From Acanthacorydalis orientalis (taxonomy: Eukaryota > Arthropoda > Insecta > Megaloptera > Corydalidae): DNA of 64,000 nt. The notes below the pieces were generated by a model. It searched no databases and was not told the DNA's origin. It worked only from the letters and a program-made list of their open reading frames with translations. The stretch lies in NCBI GenBank assembly GCA_034766995.1, contig CM068315.1:35110693-35174692 (forward strand), given 5' to 3'. The position numbers and the translations under genes are program-made. Shown here in pieces: positions 22,848 through 34,398 of this stretch. How positions within the stretch are numbered: the first letter of the stretch is position 1; every line of letters starts with the position of its first letter.

Positions 22848-23656
22848 CGTGAGTCATTTGATAAGTATAGTAAAAAAGCAAGTTAAACACAGTTCTTTTT
22901 TGGAAAAATCGATTTTATTTTTCAACATAGTCTCTATTGAGTGCTATACACTTGGTCCAGTGGGTCTGCAAAATACTCAGTGACGGCGACGATGACATCT
23001 TCATTCAACGAGAACTTTTTCGCAGTGAGCCCAATTTTCAAGTTTGGGAACAAGAAGAAGTCACAAGGTGCCAAGTCAGAAGAATAGGATGGATGAGGAA
23101 TAAATTCGAAGCAATTTTTTCATTTCGACAGTCGATTTGTGAGACGAAGCGTTGTCCTGGTGAAAGAGCACTTTTTTGTGAGCCAATCTTAGCCGTTTTT
23201 ATTTCAGCTCTTCTTTTAAATGGTTCAATAATGTTGCATAATAGGCTCTTGTTATCGTTTTTCTTTTTATTAAGTAGTCGATTAAGATGATTTCTTGGAA
23301 ATCCCAAAAAACAGTGACCATCACCTTCCCAACCGACAAAACAGTCTTCGCCTTCTTCGATGCACTTTCACTAGTCGTTGTTCGCTGCTTTGATTGCTGC
23401 TTCGATTCAGGTGTGTATTTATGGATACATGTTTCATTCACGGTGATGAATCGACCCAAAAAGGTCTTCTCGTTTCCATTTTTGCGGCAAATGCTACAAT
23501 GCTCGCTTTAAACATCTGTAGCACGTGAACAAAGTATCACTTCTAGCTGAAATTTCTCCTATGCTAGTTTGTAAAGTTACACTTAATAGCCGCGACGTTA
23601 TCAAATGTATGATGTTGTCACATCACAGAAATTTACCAAACTTATCAAACGATCCT
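22848..23656 (-). mobile_element. internally deleted mariner, second lineage (copy D)
   Basis: 809 bp between inverted ends: CGTGAGTCATTTGATAAGTA at the left and, on the other strand, AGGATCGTTTGATAAGTTTG at the right, bordered by TA. It keeps the 5' untranslated region and the catalytic half of the transposase but lacks the DNA-binding half. The deletion joins CGCAAAAATGGAAA directly to ACGAGAAGACCTTTTTG, the same junction as in 59692-60531. Confidence 0.85.
22916..23490 (-). pseudogene. mariner transposase, catalytic half only
   Basis: The minus-strand frame at 23459-23199 reads FITVNETCIHKYTPESKQQS, then SKKAKTVLSVGKVMVTVFW and TITRAYYATLLNHLKEELK, the central catalytic region of mariner. 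The first catalytic Asp (normally VDETW) is Asn. The second block, VLFHQDNASSHKST, and the CDFFLF block with the third Asp follow in other frames. The C-terminal DYVEK-stop is preserved near 22916. The HTH half is missing by the internal deletion, and several frameshifts make this copy inert. Confidence 0.8.
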
Positions 23657-23664
23657 TATATTTA

Positions 23665-23682
23665 TATATATATATATATATT
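23665..23682. repeat. short (TA)n
   Basis: Adjoins the right end of the mariner at 22848-23656. Confidence 0.8.
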
Positions 23683-24152
23683 ATTTCAAAATGTTCTTAA
23701 GTCTAAGGTTAAGTAAGTGTTGAAAACAATTCTTTGATTAATTAAGAAAGACATCAAAACTTTGATTTCGAAATAGTAGTAACGTTTCGAGTTTTCAACA
23801 TTAAATGATTTATGTTATAATAATGATGTCATCAGTTATATCTACAAGTGCTGCATTTTTTTCTAATCGTTTTTCAATCCGTATATTTTCTGAATGTTAC
23901 GAATTCTGGTTCGTTTAACATCAATTTATTTATTTTCTCCATCATCAGAACCCGACAAAATTTCAAGAGAAACCAACAACTGATTTAGTTTCAAAGATCA
24001 AAAGGGTGCACATACACACAAGTGGTGAAGTCTTGATTGAGGGTTATATACTCGACAACGGCGAGTTAGTGACAATTGTTAAACTGTAAGGGTGCAGGAT
24101 CGACATCTGCCTGCGAATATACACCGGCGTGCTACTACAAAAGCATCTCTCA

Positions 24153-24154
<2 letters not shown>
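23683..24154. other. mostly featureless; slight GC rise at 24040-24140
   Basis: The patch GATCGACATCTGCCTGCG and ACACCGGCGTGCTACTAC is less AT-rich and open in one frame for about 25 codons, but too short to call. Confidence 0.3.
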
Positions 24155-24239
<85 letters not shown>

Positions 24240-24241
24240 TT
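24155..24241. repeat. (TA)n microsatellite
   Basis: Long TA tract with one CATA interruption. Confidence 0.95.
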
Positions 24242-24597
24242 CTAGTTTATCAACATATAACTAGTCTAGTTTTAATTAGGTGTTTATTGTATTGATGACT
24301 GTTGCTATATAATACGCGGTGTCAATTAGACAGATGTGTCTGATCGCAATTACGACTGGGAAATAGTATTTATTTGATTGGATTAATTGGTTTGTTTTGA
24401 AATGTTATTTGTAACTGTTTGAATTTTCGTCTGTGCAATTATATTTAGTTAGTTCGAACTGTACGGTCTATAATTGTTGATGGAATTCAATTTTAATTAA
24501 AGTTATTGAATATAAGTTTCAAACTAATTTGATTGACTATATAGCCGAAACAATCTGCAAACGAATAAAAATTATAATTCACGTATAAATATTTATG

Positions 24598-24598
<1 letters not shown>
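24242..24598. other. no recognisable feature
   Basis: AT-rich, featureless. Confidence 0.5.
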
Positions 24599-24653
<55 letters not shown>

Positions 24654-24671
24654 AAGAGAAAGATAGATAGA
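24599..24671. repeat. (TA)n-(GA)n-(GATA)n compound microsatellite
   Basis: TA tract, then GAGAGA, then GATAGATAGATG. Confidence 0.95.
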
Positions 24672-25139
24672 TGAAATAAACAGTGAAATTGTAAATAAAG
24701 TTTCATTCTTAAATTTAATAAAATAATCATTTTCTTTCAACATGTTTTATTCTTAGAATATATGTTTGTTAATGTAAAATTAATGTATGGATTTAGTTAA
24801 AGAATTATTTGTATAAAAAATAGATATCACATTTTTAATTCAGCAACTGAGATATTTTTCGTTTGGATGAATTGTTCACTGAGGTAAAAGATGAAAATTA
24901 TTCTAGATGAAATTTAAAATATTATGAAAAATAGTAAATCACACCAAATGAAAACTCTTAATGGTATTAAAAGTTCTAAGTTCTATAAAAAAGACATAAT
25001 ATTGAAAATATATTGACTTTCACGTGAGTTTTTAATTTTTGTCCGGAATTATCATTTTTTTGTAAGCAGCAGTAGAATGTTTGTTATTTTTTTTTTGATT
25101 TACTCAAATAATTACTTCATGTCTCGTTAACATTTTTCG
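24672..25139. other. no recognisable feature
   Basis: AT-rich, featureless. Confidence 0.5.
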
Positions 25140-25610
25140 AATGAACGGAATTGAATCTATCATTTCAGAAACTACATAAGCCACAGAATTTATATTTTAC
25201 AGGATCCAATAAAAACTGCATAGCACAAAAGTAATCAGATTTTTTAAAGATTTTATTTCTTAATTTGTTTTTTAGGCCGTTAATTTGTTAATTGCTTAAT
25301 AATTTCTATTCTATGAAACCTTGATGTACAAAAAATCAATGTAAGATTTTTTTATTTAATTCTTTACTAAAAAAACATTTTATTGTAGCACACAAATGTG
25401 TATCTCACTTATAATCTAATATTAAGGTGCATATTCATATTCGCCATCGGATCCTAGCAGAGTTTCTTCCATTTATTCGGTTGGTCTGCTGTATATTTCG
25501 TTATATAATGACATGTGCTCGTTCAAGATCCTATCTTACACTTGTTTTAAATTGTCTATTTTTTATACTTTATCGTGATTTTCGATCCATATGCTTTCGC
25601 AAATGTAAGT
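25140..25610 (+). repeat. dispersed repeat of about 470 bp, copy 1
   Basis: Matches the reverse complement of 38790-39280. Shared blocks are AATTTGTTTTTTAGG, TATTAAGGTGCATATTCATA, TTCTTCCATTTATTCGGTTG, AATGACATGTGCTC and CGATCCATATGCTTT. This long old repeat is probably a transposon relic; no protein or ends are recognised. Confidence 0.7.
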
Positions 25611-26135
25611 GATATCACAAATGTAGTATGTTTTAGTAGGTGGAATGTGTTTTTTGATGAACCATTTATGAATTCCTCAGTCTCCACCATCCCAGCTTTG
25701 TTAGCATCGTACTGAAAGCTCATGTATGTTGAAGGAGAAAATGTTTTTTTTTTAGTATTTCGGAACTCTTCTCCCATAAAATATAGTTGATAAACAGTTT
25801 TTTTTTGTAAAAAAATAAATAATTTTCATAAGATTTTTATAATAAATACTATCGATTTTTGTATTGTTTCCCTCAAAAATACTTCAGAGTTTTATATATA
25901 ATATGTAAACAGTTAATAGAACATTCTTTGTAAATACTATTCGACCAAATAACGCTTTTCTTAATTTATACTCAGTTGATTACACTTGTTGAAATACTTT
26001 TTGCATTAAAAAATATAGTTTTTTATTAAATTAAAGAATTAAAACTTTGTCCTCATTTGTGATTTCCTTTATATGAGTATGAACTGGTTGTTAAATTTTT
26101 TTTATTATCATTAACTCCTAAAGTCAGATACCATT
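25611..26135. other. no recognisable feature
   Basis: AT-rich, featureless. Confidence 0.5.
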
Positions 26136-26139
26136 TTAA

Positions 26140-26580
26140 TATTCTCCGTGCCGGTGCAGTAAACAAAGTTTACCGGTAGTATTTTTCATGAAAATTACTA
26201 TTTGTGAATGAATAGCGGGATTTCTAATTAATTGAACATCAAAGTCAATCCTTACACGACCGATCAGTATCAATAGAACATGTTTATTGCAAAGAAATAA
26301 AGAAATATAATTAAAAATAGCACTCTACTTCTTCGAGGTAAACGTTTGATGATCAGTAAAACGATATTTATTGTGTACCAGAATTGAGGTTAGGTTTGAA
26401 ATAAAAGAGAGAATTAAAGCAATATTTGCGGTTTCTATCATTATTTTTTAAAATTCATTATAATAGTATCGGATAATAGAGGCTCACGAGGAATATCAGT
26501 TTACAGTGAATATCAGAAAGAAAGATATTGGCAAATAAAAACATCCGGTCAGCTGAGATTACCGCACCGGAACGAGAGAA
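26140..26580. mobile_element. TTAA-flanked MITE (copy 1)
   Basis: 441 bp between TTAA at 26136-26139 and 26581-26584. Inverted ends are TATTCTCCGTGCCGGTGCAG at the left and, on the other strand, TTCTCTCGTTCCGGTGCGGT at the right. The body aligns with 46041-46462 throughout (for example ATTAATTGAACATCAAAGTC and TATCATTATTTTTTAAAATT). TTAA target sites are the hallmark of piggyBac-type transposition; the assignment is inferred from that alone. Confidence 0.7.
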
Positions 26581-26584
26581 TTAA

Positions 26585-27628
26585 AAATTGCATCAAAATC
26601 AAATTTTCCAAAAAAATTATAGTTAAAAAAACATATTTATATTTTTATTAATCTATTGTTTTATTTCTGTTTCTAATAAATGATAATTTTATACCGAAAT
26701 GTGTATATTTTAATAATTTCATTTTTTTAATTCAAAATATTTTAATTATTATTTAAAAAAATGAAAAAAACTGTATGAAAAATTATTTATATAGTTAAAG
26801 TGTAAGGAAACGTGTTTAATTAAATGGAACAGTGATAACATGTTAAATAATTTAAATAAAGAAACACATAAAGACGAATTGTTTTTTAAAAAGTTTTGAA
26901 TTTGAAAAAAGTGCCAATACTTCGTACCAACACGTACCAGTAGCAGTAAGAAAAATCAATTAAGTGTATGTTGTAACATAATAGAGTTTTACTACCCTTC
27001 TCTAAAAGGATAACATTTTATTTTCATTTTCGTATATTCTACTAAAACTCTAAACGTGTATAAGTTATGAAAGGATGAAAAATAAATGTATGGGAAAATT
27101 CAAGACAAGTTCATGTGTATTATGAGAAAAGATACAGATGAAGTGAATAACTTTTTATTCCCTATATAAATGTACATGTGTTTATATTACAGAATTTTTG
27201 TATTTTTTCCATGAACTTCTAGAAAAGAAAGAATTCTTCATTTATTTTTCTTAAGAGAAATTTTTTTAATTTGGTCAGATTATGTTGATAATTTCAATAG
27301 ACTGTATTCATTTTTGTGATTTTGATACATATTTTTATGGTTTTTTTTGTTAATTTTAAAATAGTGAACTATCACAATTATGTTTTGAGAATTTTAACTA
27401 AACTTACGTTTACAAATGAAATGTTTCCCAAATTATCTGTCTATATATGTACGTAAAACGCTAGTGGTGTACCTATGCAAGGACAATTTATCATATTTAT
27501 CAATAAACTAGAAAGCAAAAATTTGGTTATAAAAAATCTCTAAAAAGTATATAAAAATTAAAAAACACAAAAATCAATTCTCAAAAAGTAGAAAAGAAGG
27601 ACTGTACAAAATGTTTCTTTTTAATTAA
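26585..27628. other. no recognisable feature
   Basis: Strongly AT-rich with A/T homopolymer runs. Nothing recognised. Confidence 0.5.
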
Positions 27629-28065
27629 CCTTTTCCCTGCCAAGCTAATTTTATCTAGTATGTACCCATACTCCATCAATAATCGCAAAACAGTATTAAA
27701 ATCATAAAATTTACATTAACTTGCCATAAATCAAGGTTTTCGTTTTTCTCGTATGTAGTTTTTGAAAAAAAGAAACATAAAAGGTTTTTTTACCAAGTTA
27801 GTGACTGGGTTGTAAAAAATTCTGAAATTTTCAAAAGAAACCTACATCAAATAATGTCCAGAGTATATAATATTTTTTTTTCAAACAAATCTGTCAGGAT
27901 TATCACACGGATAAGTTGTTTTGAATATGTGGCAGTATTAGATTTTTTAGAAAACTTATACACTTGTATTTTTTTCTTTCTAACGCCAAATTAATTAGAA
28001 GAAACATAGAATCGAACCATGTTTTTTAGAAAATTCCTACTATTTTGATAGCTGCGTTTAATGGG
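27629..28065. repeat. possible TTAA-bounded element
   Basis: Bounded by TTAACCTTTTCCCTGCC and ATGGGTTAA in inverted sense (TTAACCC-like at both ends), 437 bp apart. Similarity of the ends beyond about 8 bp is weak. Confidence 0.3.
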
Positions 28066-28403
28066 TTAAGTCTTGAACTGCGTGTATATTCTCTTAAATA
28101 ATAAATTGGAAATAAGATTTAGCAGTAAATATCGAATAAAAATATTCAAGTTTTTTCCCTTTTCTTTCTTAAAGAGGTTTCTTATTAAATTTATATTCTC
28201 ACATAATAAATAGTAATATTTTTTATTAAACTTTTTCAGAGATTACATTATTTTCTAAAAAATATAGCCAGTGTATATGAAATCTCTCTGTGTTTATCAA
28301 ACTGTATATTATTTTTTTTACAGTGTAATTGTATGTTTCCTCGTACGTGGCTTGAAAAAGAAATAAAAATTAGTAACACGTCAATTAAATAAAACAGATT
28401 TAA

Positions 28404-28407
<4 letters not shown>

Positions 28408-28448
<41 letters not shown>

Positions 28449-28475
28449 TGTATGTGTGTGCGTGTGTATGTATGC
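28408..28475. repeat. (TA)n then (TG)n microsatellite
   Basis: TA tract followed by a GTATGTGTGTGCGTGTGTATG tract. Confidence 0.9.
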
Positions 28476-29597
28476 AGAAAAGAAATGAAATGTACACATG
28501 CATAAAAACTATTAATTTCTGAAATAATTGAGACCTTATGTAAATAAAACATTTATCTGAATATGAATTGGTGAATTGGATATAATTTGTAGATAAAATT
28601 GACCGACAACGTTTACGTGATACGTGTAATTTGTAATGTACAACATATTTCAGTTTACGAACAGTGATTATATGATTTGCAAACAGATTATTTTCAACTA
28701 TAATAAATTTTATATTACAACCGCTCCGAATATTAAAGTACGTGCGGGTTATTTTAATAACATGTGCCGTCTTGTTTCCGTACATTTCAGTTTAATGCCA
28801 GTCTGTTTCATATTTTTGAATCATATCACTAATTATATTTTTCAAAATTTCATTAAGTATTTTTATACACAATTCAAATAATTTAATATTTGAAAATAAT
28901 CATGTATCTCCTTCCCGTTGGAATTTATTGAATCCATGTAAAGACATTCGCATTAACGCATCGGATTATTTCAGTTAAAAATGTGAATTAATCCTATAAC
29001 ATATAATCACATTTACTTTTCGAATTAAAACCGATAAATTAGTATTATAGCCGAACGTGTTCATTTGATGGTTTTTTCGTCCCGTATCGATTTTTATACG
29101 GATATCATGCATTTCCATCTCTCCCTGTCGCACGCATTCTGTTTCAGTAATAAAACATACACAGAAGTGTTACCGAACTACAAAAATAAAATTTACAGCC
29201 TATTTCACTCGGTACTCTATTTGATAACAATCTCAAAATAATAATCATTAACAGTTTTTCTCTACATAAACTGAGTTTTTCGGTAAGTTATAAACAGTAA
29301 TTTCACGAATAATTTGTTTCAAATTATTCTTTCGCGTTCAGTAAATTATTCTCACACTTTTAATAATCAGGTTTTGGTATGTTTTTTTTCACTTTCAATG
29401 AAACTACTGATTATGTTTAGTTTTAATTGTTAAATCTCTTTTTTTTAATAAGATTGCATAATTTAGAAATATTTGAGAAAAATCATTTTATATTAATTAT
29501 TTGACGCGGAAGAAGGAAAAAGAGTGCTAAACTTTTTTAAGAAATATTTTTCGATTAACTGGACGTTCTTCTTTCGTAAACAAAATAAAAATGGCAA
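28476..29597. other. no recognisable gene
   Basis: AT-rich. A pyrimidine-rich acceptor-like run lies at 29120-29145 (CATTCTGTTTCAG) but stops follow at once. The overlapping open stretches at 28381-28881 on both strands match no family. Confidence 0.4.
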
Positions 29598-30020
29598 CTT
29601 TGTTGGTTATAAGAAAAAATATGTTAATTCAGATTAGGCATTAAAAATTTCACATCTATCTGATATATCGTACAAAATCGTTGATAATATTCTGAGAAAC
29701 ATAAATCTCTTGATTGGAAACATATAATTGGAAGCGAAAAAATTGATTAAATTGAAAATTTGCAGGAATAACATTATTGTTGAGTGTGAAAATTTTTGGA
29801 ACAATCAAGTATACTCAAAACAGTTTCACATCGGTCGTATCTTGTACATGAACAAAGAGTCTAGAAATTTTTTATACTCTTTTGTCCAATGATAAAATTT
29901 TGCAAAGAAAATATTATTCAACACAATTCTCAAGTTTTCAATTTTTCTAGGATTTCAAATGACAAAAAATCGCAATTTTTCTGATTTTTGGACGACCGCA
30001 ATTTTTTTTAATGAAAGAAG
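29598..30020 (+). repeat. dispersed repeat of about 420 bp, copy 1
   Basis: Matches the reverse complement of 47010-47445 over nearly its whole length. Shared blocks are TTGTTGGTTATAAGAAAAAA, CTTGATTGGAAACATATAAT, AGTTTCACATCGGTCGTATC and ATATTATTCAACACAATTCT. No protein similarity was recognised; it is probably a non-autonomous transposon. Confidence 0.75.
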
Positions 30021-30117
30021 GTAAAAGTAGGTGTTAATACACTAGACCAGCTGATCGCTACTTACACAGTAAAGAGGAAAACCAACCGCTGGCTATTATG
30101 TTTATTTTTCAATACAA

Positions 30118-30119
<2 letters not shown>

Positions 30120-30170
<51 letters not shown>
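30120..30170. repeat. (TA)n microsatellite
   Basis: Pure TA tract ending at the start of the piggyBac remnant. Confidence 0.95.
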
Positions 30171-30173
<3 letters not shown>

Positions 30174-30181
30174 CGTGGTCA

Positions 30182-30466
30182 GTGTTTTATGTTCTCTGGC
30201 TAGAAACAAAACCATCATGGAATAAAAATAAACTATTTCAAACAGTTTTGTTTCTGGAAGAACTTGGATCTGCGTTAGTGCATGAAGAAATATGTACCTG
30301 TAGACTTCACAATCACCTACTTCAACAGGAAAATCTAGCGTAAAAAAGAGAAAAATATCTTCAGGAGTTCGGTATCAAATATGTGTCAGAAAAGACCGAA
30401 AAGCAGATTCGATATAAGAAAATTGTAAAAAATATATGTGTGGAGAGCATAAAAATGCCGTATATT
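30182..30466 (+). pseudogene. piggyBac transposase C-terminal remnant
   Basis: An open plus-strand frame from 30182 to a stop near 30340 reads WLETKPSWNKNKLFQTVLFL followed by EELGSALVHEEI. This fits the end of the piggyBac transposase core, where a W-N-K basic stretch precedes a hydrophobic FL-ELG-AL helix. About 60 bp later, in two frames, come MCQKRPKSRFDIRK and YKKIVKNICVES. These resemble the C-terminal cysteine-rich tail (C-x2-C, basic, D-x-RY, LCVE). In the family this tail binds the transposon end DNA. The remnant ends where the 3' part of the opposite-strand mariner begins (about 30467), so the mariner probably landed in, or recombined with, a dead piggyBac. Confidence 0.55.
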
Positions 30467-31685
30467 TTTTTATCAAAATAAAGACCATTGATCTGCATAC
30501 ATTTTTTCCAACGAGAAAAAAGAAAACTTTGTTTATTCCTACAAGATAGAATTCTGGAGTCCTGTAATTAACGAATTCATCGAAAGTGCTTTGAGCTGAT
30601 GCTTGATTTTTAAAAACGTTTTCTCGCAAGAAATTACTCAAATGTTTAAAAAAATAATAATCTTTTGGAGATAGGTCTGGAGAATAAGATGGGTGAGGTA
30701 AGGTTTCGTAATCAGGTCCATTTAATTTTTTCTGTTATTAAGTCATTTGTGAAATGTATGATCGGGCGTTGTCATGAAGAAGAATTGGTCCTCTTCAATT
30801 GATTAATGCTGGCCGTAAACGATACATCTTCTCATACATTTTTTCAATTTCCTGATAATATTTTTCTACTGTTATTGTTTCAGCAGGATTTAAGAAGTTG
30901 TAGCGAATGAAGCCACTTACCGATCATTAAACAGTGACCATAATCTTTTTTTCATGAAGCTTCGGTTTAGGAAATAGTTTTGGTACTTCTCCTCGGTCTC
31001 ACCGCTGTGATGAACTTTTTAGATTGTTGTAGAGAATCCACTTTTATTCACATATCAAAATGCGATCAATAAAGGGATCATTTTTGTTATGCAAAAGAAG
31101 CACAAAGCAGACACATTGCCGAATTGTTTGATATTCGTTTAGTTCATACGGCACTCATTTATATAGCTTTTTTGTTTTTCCTAATTAGGCTCAAATGTCG
31201 AACAACTGTTAAATGATCAACATTGAATTCTTCTGCCACCTCTAGAGTTGTTTTACGTGGGTCCGCTTCAACAATGATTCTTAAATCATTATTATCTATA
31301 GCTGAAGGACATCCACCACCCTCCTTATCATCAAGGCTTTCGTTTCTATTACGAAATTTTTAGCACCAGTGTTGAGTTGTACGTTCACTAATTGACTCTT
31401 CTCCACAAACAAATGTAATATTTCGAGCAGTTTCTGTTGCTTTACGTCCTAATTTAAACTCATGCATCAAAATCGCGCGAATTTTCTTTTTTTCTATGAC
31501 TAATTTAAGAGATTATATCCAACAATACTAAAGAATGAAAACAATAGACACACTGAAATCAGTAGTGCTAATTTTATTGTTTACAATGATATATCACATG
31601 ACACATAACAGAAGAAAATGGTAACTAGAAAAATCGTCGCCAAACTTAAAATGATAAAAACCGCAATTTTTTTGTACCAACCTAA
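30467..31685 (-). mobile_element. cecropia-type mariner (copy B), 3' end truncated
   Basis: The 5' end at 31685 is intact: on the minus strand TTAGGTTGGTACAAAAAAAT, bordered by TA. The body matches copy A at 13937-15210 throughout. The 3' terminal repeat is missing; the match stops near 30467 and is replaced by piggyBac-like sequence. Confidence 0.85.
30490..31500 (-). pseudogene. cecropia-type mariner transposase, dead
   Basis: On the minus strand the HTH part reads YEFKLGRKATETARNI and FRNRNESLDD, then the second helix EEFNVDHLTVVRHL. The catalytic middle contains KIMVTV and LLHDNARSYISQM with the second Asp. The PDLSPKDYYFF block carries the third Asp near 30680, and the C-terminal part (30641-30530) reads FLRENVFKNQASAQSTFDEF. 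At the first catalytic site the sequence is C-E-stop-K-W, exactly the damage seen in copy A, which indicates descent from an already broken source. At least four other frame disruptions are present. Confidence 0.8.
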
Positions 31686-32025
31686 TAATATAATTAAATA
31701 TGTAATGAAAATCTAAAGCATTTTAATAACTTACCTTTGAAAAATCATATCGTGATATATCATTCACGAAGACTTCATACGTTATTTTTTCTGAGGATCG
31801 TATGAGGGTTAAATGCAACACAGTGCAATAAAAAGTATATTAATCAGATATTTTACCCTAAAATCTATTACCCAATTTAACTATCATATTCACCTTAATA
31901 GCACCTTTTTATTAGAGTTGCAGAGCAAAATATACAATTTATTTTTAAAACATCTAGTTTAATCTAGTTTAATTTAGCATTAAAGTATAATTTCATATAA
32001 TTTAATAAAATTATTTTTAAAATAA
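31686..32025. other. no recognisable feature; runs into assembly gap
   Basis: AT-rich sequence ending at the gap. Confidence 0.5.
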
Positions 32026-32125
32026 NNNNNNNNNNNNNNNNNNNNNNNNNNNNNNNNNNNNNNNNNNNNNNNNNNNNNNNNNNNNNNNNNNNNNNNNNNN
32101 NNNNNNNNNNNNNNNNNNNNNNNNN
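32026..32125. other. assembly gap (100 N)
   Basis: Exactly 100 N, the usual placeholder for a gap of unknown size. Distances across this point are unreliable. Confidence 1.
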
Positions 32126-32499
32126 CTAACCTTTCTATAGATTTCTAAGTATGATTTGATATTTGTATCCTTAAAAATATCACATGTACTACTGTATGTA
32201 AAGTATTCGAAAATAAATAGAAATCAAAATGTTATAAATATTTATAGAACGTGGTTAAAATAAAAATTACTCTTGGCGAAACTCAGATATAGTTAAAACA
32301 CGTGAATAAATATTAGATTTCTTTTATAATAAATCTTCGTCGATATATTTTTTAGCACATGTTCATACATAAACTTCTATGCGTGTGTGGTTTATTCGAA
32401 AGCGGATACTCGAGCGAAGTTATTCAACAAAAATGTATATACGTTCCTGCTACATCCATTGTTATCTTTGAATAACTCCGATATATACGAATCGTAAAA

Positions 32500-32940
32500 T
32501 GTTTATTCAAGAAAATTTCAAGGATCGGAAACCGTCGTCGTCGGAAATACCGCCGAGGATGATGTTTTTTCCTTTTTTCAAATAACATTCCGAACGTTTA
32601 TATTTCGAAATCGACGTGTCGCGGCCCGATTCCATCATCTATTGACAATGTACAAAAAGTTACTCGATAAGTTGATACGATTCGACAAACATTCCAGTGG
32701 ACACAATGTGACACGAGTAAGCACTCGGGCGATGTAAAATGAAGAAGGGTCGTCGCGCCGTTGTCAATCTCATTTCAATGGCAGTGGCCGGAACGTCATT
32801 TGCTTGGAATTTGCACAGCGACGATGTATTTTAGCGCCCTTATTGCGACGAGGGGTATCGCGTCAACAATAAGTTGTAATTGTGTGCACACTAGAAAGAG
32901 GCTACGTGAAAAAAGTACGCAAAAATGGCAACGTGGAAAC
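32500..32940. other. GC-rich island, candidate conserved element or exon
   Basis: The strongest GC rise in the window (ACCGTCGTCGTCGGAAATAC, GACGTGTCGCGGCCCGATTC, GGGTCGTCGCGCCGTTGTC). Two frames are open: 32761-32943 (60 codons, starts at TTG) and the short ATG frame 32739-32834. No transposon similarity was recognised, so this is more likely host sequence, either a conserved regulatory element or part of a transcript. Confidence 0.4.
32739..32834 (+). CDS. 31-residue small ORF, signal-peptide-like
   Basis: ATG (context GTAAAATGA) opens MKKGRRAVVNLISMAVAGTS, then FAWNLHSDDVF and a TAG stop. The basic start and hydrophobic AVVNLISMAVAG core look like a signal peptide or a small membrane peptide. 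The frame is short enough to be chance, and no splice donor within it is convincing. Listed because it lies in the GC-rich island. Confidence 0.2.
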   Translation: MKKGRRAVVNLISMAVAGTSFAWNLHSDDVF

Positions 32941-33161
32941 TGATTAAGACTGTTATCCCGTTTTTTTTTTTATAATAAAATCATTTATTTTGTCTAATAA
33001 TTACAAATTGCATTAAAAGTAAAAATATTTGTGTGAGAAATAAAACATGTATTATTTTTATAACAAAATGCACAATTAGTAAATTTTATTTATGATTAAA
33101 GCTTCGAAACACAACCTTTTCAAATAACGAGATTCAAGTTGAAATGTACTAATATTTAATA

Positions 33162-33474
33162 TTATATTGATAGGAAAATAATTACGATTTTTGTTTTCTG
33201 CATTCTAACCTTAATTTTTTCAATGAAAATGTCATTTTATCGTGTTCATGTTAATATCATTTTAAAGTACATTTTTCGGTCTATATTTTGGTAAAATCGA
33301 CTTTAGTTTTATTAATAATTTTACTTCAAATTAGGGTATTGAGTTAATGATGGGAAAGAAGCAAATAAGAGTGTATTTTTTATGAGTTCAAAACGGGTGG
33401 TAAAGCAGTAGAAACTGCTCGTAAACTAAACGATGCTTTTGCTGTGGGCACTGTTATGAAACGTACGGTGCAAA
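33162..33474 (+). mobile_element. short HTH-only mariner, 5' fragment
   Basis: Begins with TATTGATAGGAAAATAATTA and follows the short mariner through ATGGGAAAGAAGCAAATAAG and the first helix. It breaks off after GTACGGTGCAA (33474), leaving no 3' end. Confidence 0.75.
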
Positions 33475-33580
33475 TTCTTTCTTAAAATTTTAACATGAAA
33501 AACCAAAAAAATCCTTTACTTGTTAAAATCACCCGACTAAATGACGATTAACAGAAACTATGATCATATTATTAGTTACT

Positions 33581-33709
33581 AACTGACAGTTTCAATGTAA
33601 ATGACAGTCCATATTCAAAATTTTTCATTTACTTTAGGCAGACTAACAGTCAATCATTTCGACACATACATTATCATTTTGACTGTCATTTACCATCTAA
33701 CTGTCAGTT
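33581..33709. mobile_element. 129-bp MITE with 29-bp inverted ends
   Basis: AACTGACAGTTTCAATGTAA (33581) and, read on the other strand, AACTGACAGTTAGATGGTAA (33709) are inverted copies, both continuing into ATGACAGTC; about 23 of 29 bases agree. There is no coding capacity. Superfamily not assigned. Confidence 0.6.
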
Positions 33710-33949
33710 TTATCTGATGATGTGTACCCTACTTAATAAAGAAAAGATTGTTGTAATGAAAAATGATTCATTTGGAAACTAATTTGGGCTTTTAATAAAA
33801 ATATACAATATTTTTTTAATCGAAGTACTGGAATACCTTACTTAATTTCTTTCGAAAATTTATATTCATTTACGGGACTGATTTTTGAGTTAAAAGAGAA
33901 AATAATCATTGAATGTCTATAATTTTTGAATGTTTCTAGCGATCAGTTT

Positions 33950-33952
<3 letters not shown>

Positions 33953-34020
<68 letters not shown>

Positions 34021-34026
34021 ACACAC

Positions 34027-34063
<37 letters not shown>
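33953..34063. repeat. (TA)n-(CA/TG)n microsatellite
   Basis: Long TA tract, ACACACAT, TA tract, then GTGTGTGTGTGTG. Confidence 0.95.
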
Positions 34064-34064
<1 letters not shown>

Positions 34065-34398
34065 AAACTACTGAAATACGAAATTCCCGGTATCATTTTC
34101 GATGTTTGTGAATAAAACTTTGTATTTGTCTTCGAGTCATCTATGAGGAAGTAAAAGGTTTACATTTGACAAAGTAAACCGATTTCCGCGGACTGAACAA
34201 GAATCCAATAAAACAGGTGACACTGACAGATTAGTGTCACATCTGTCACAGATCGATTGGTCTTAGAGTTGCATTAGAATAAAGATCCGTCTGTTGGATG
34301 TAAAGACGATTTGTTGTTTGTGATCGCAGAGAGCTAGCCAGAGATTTTCAACAGTTGTACAGAGAATCGAAATTTATCTCAACGATGAATAAACTGGA

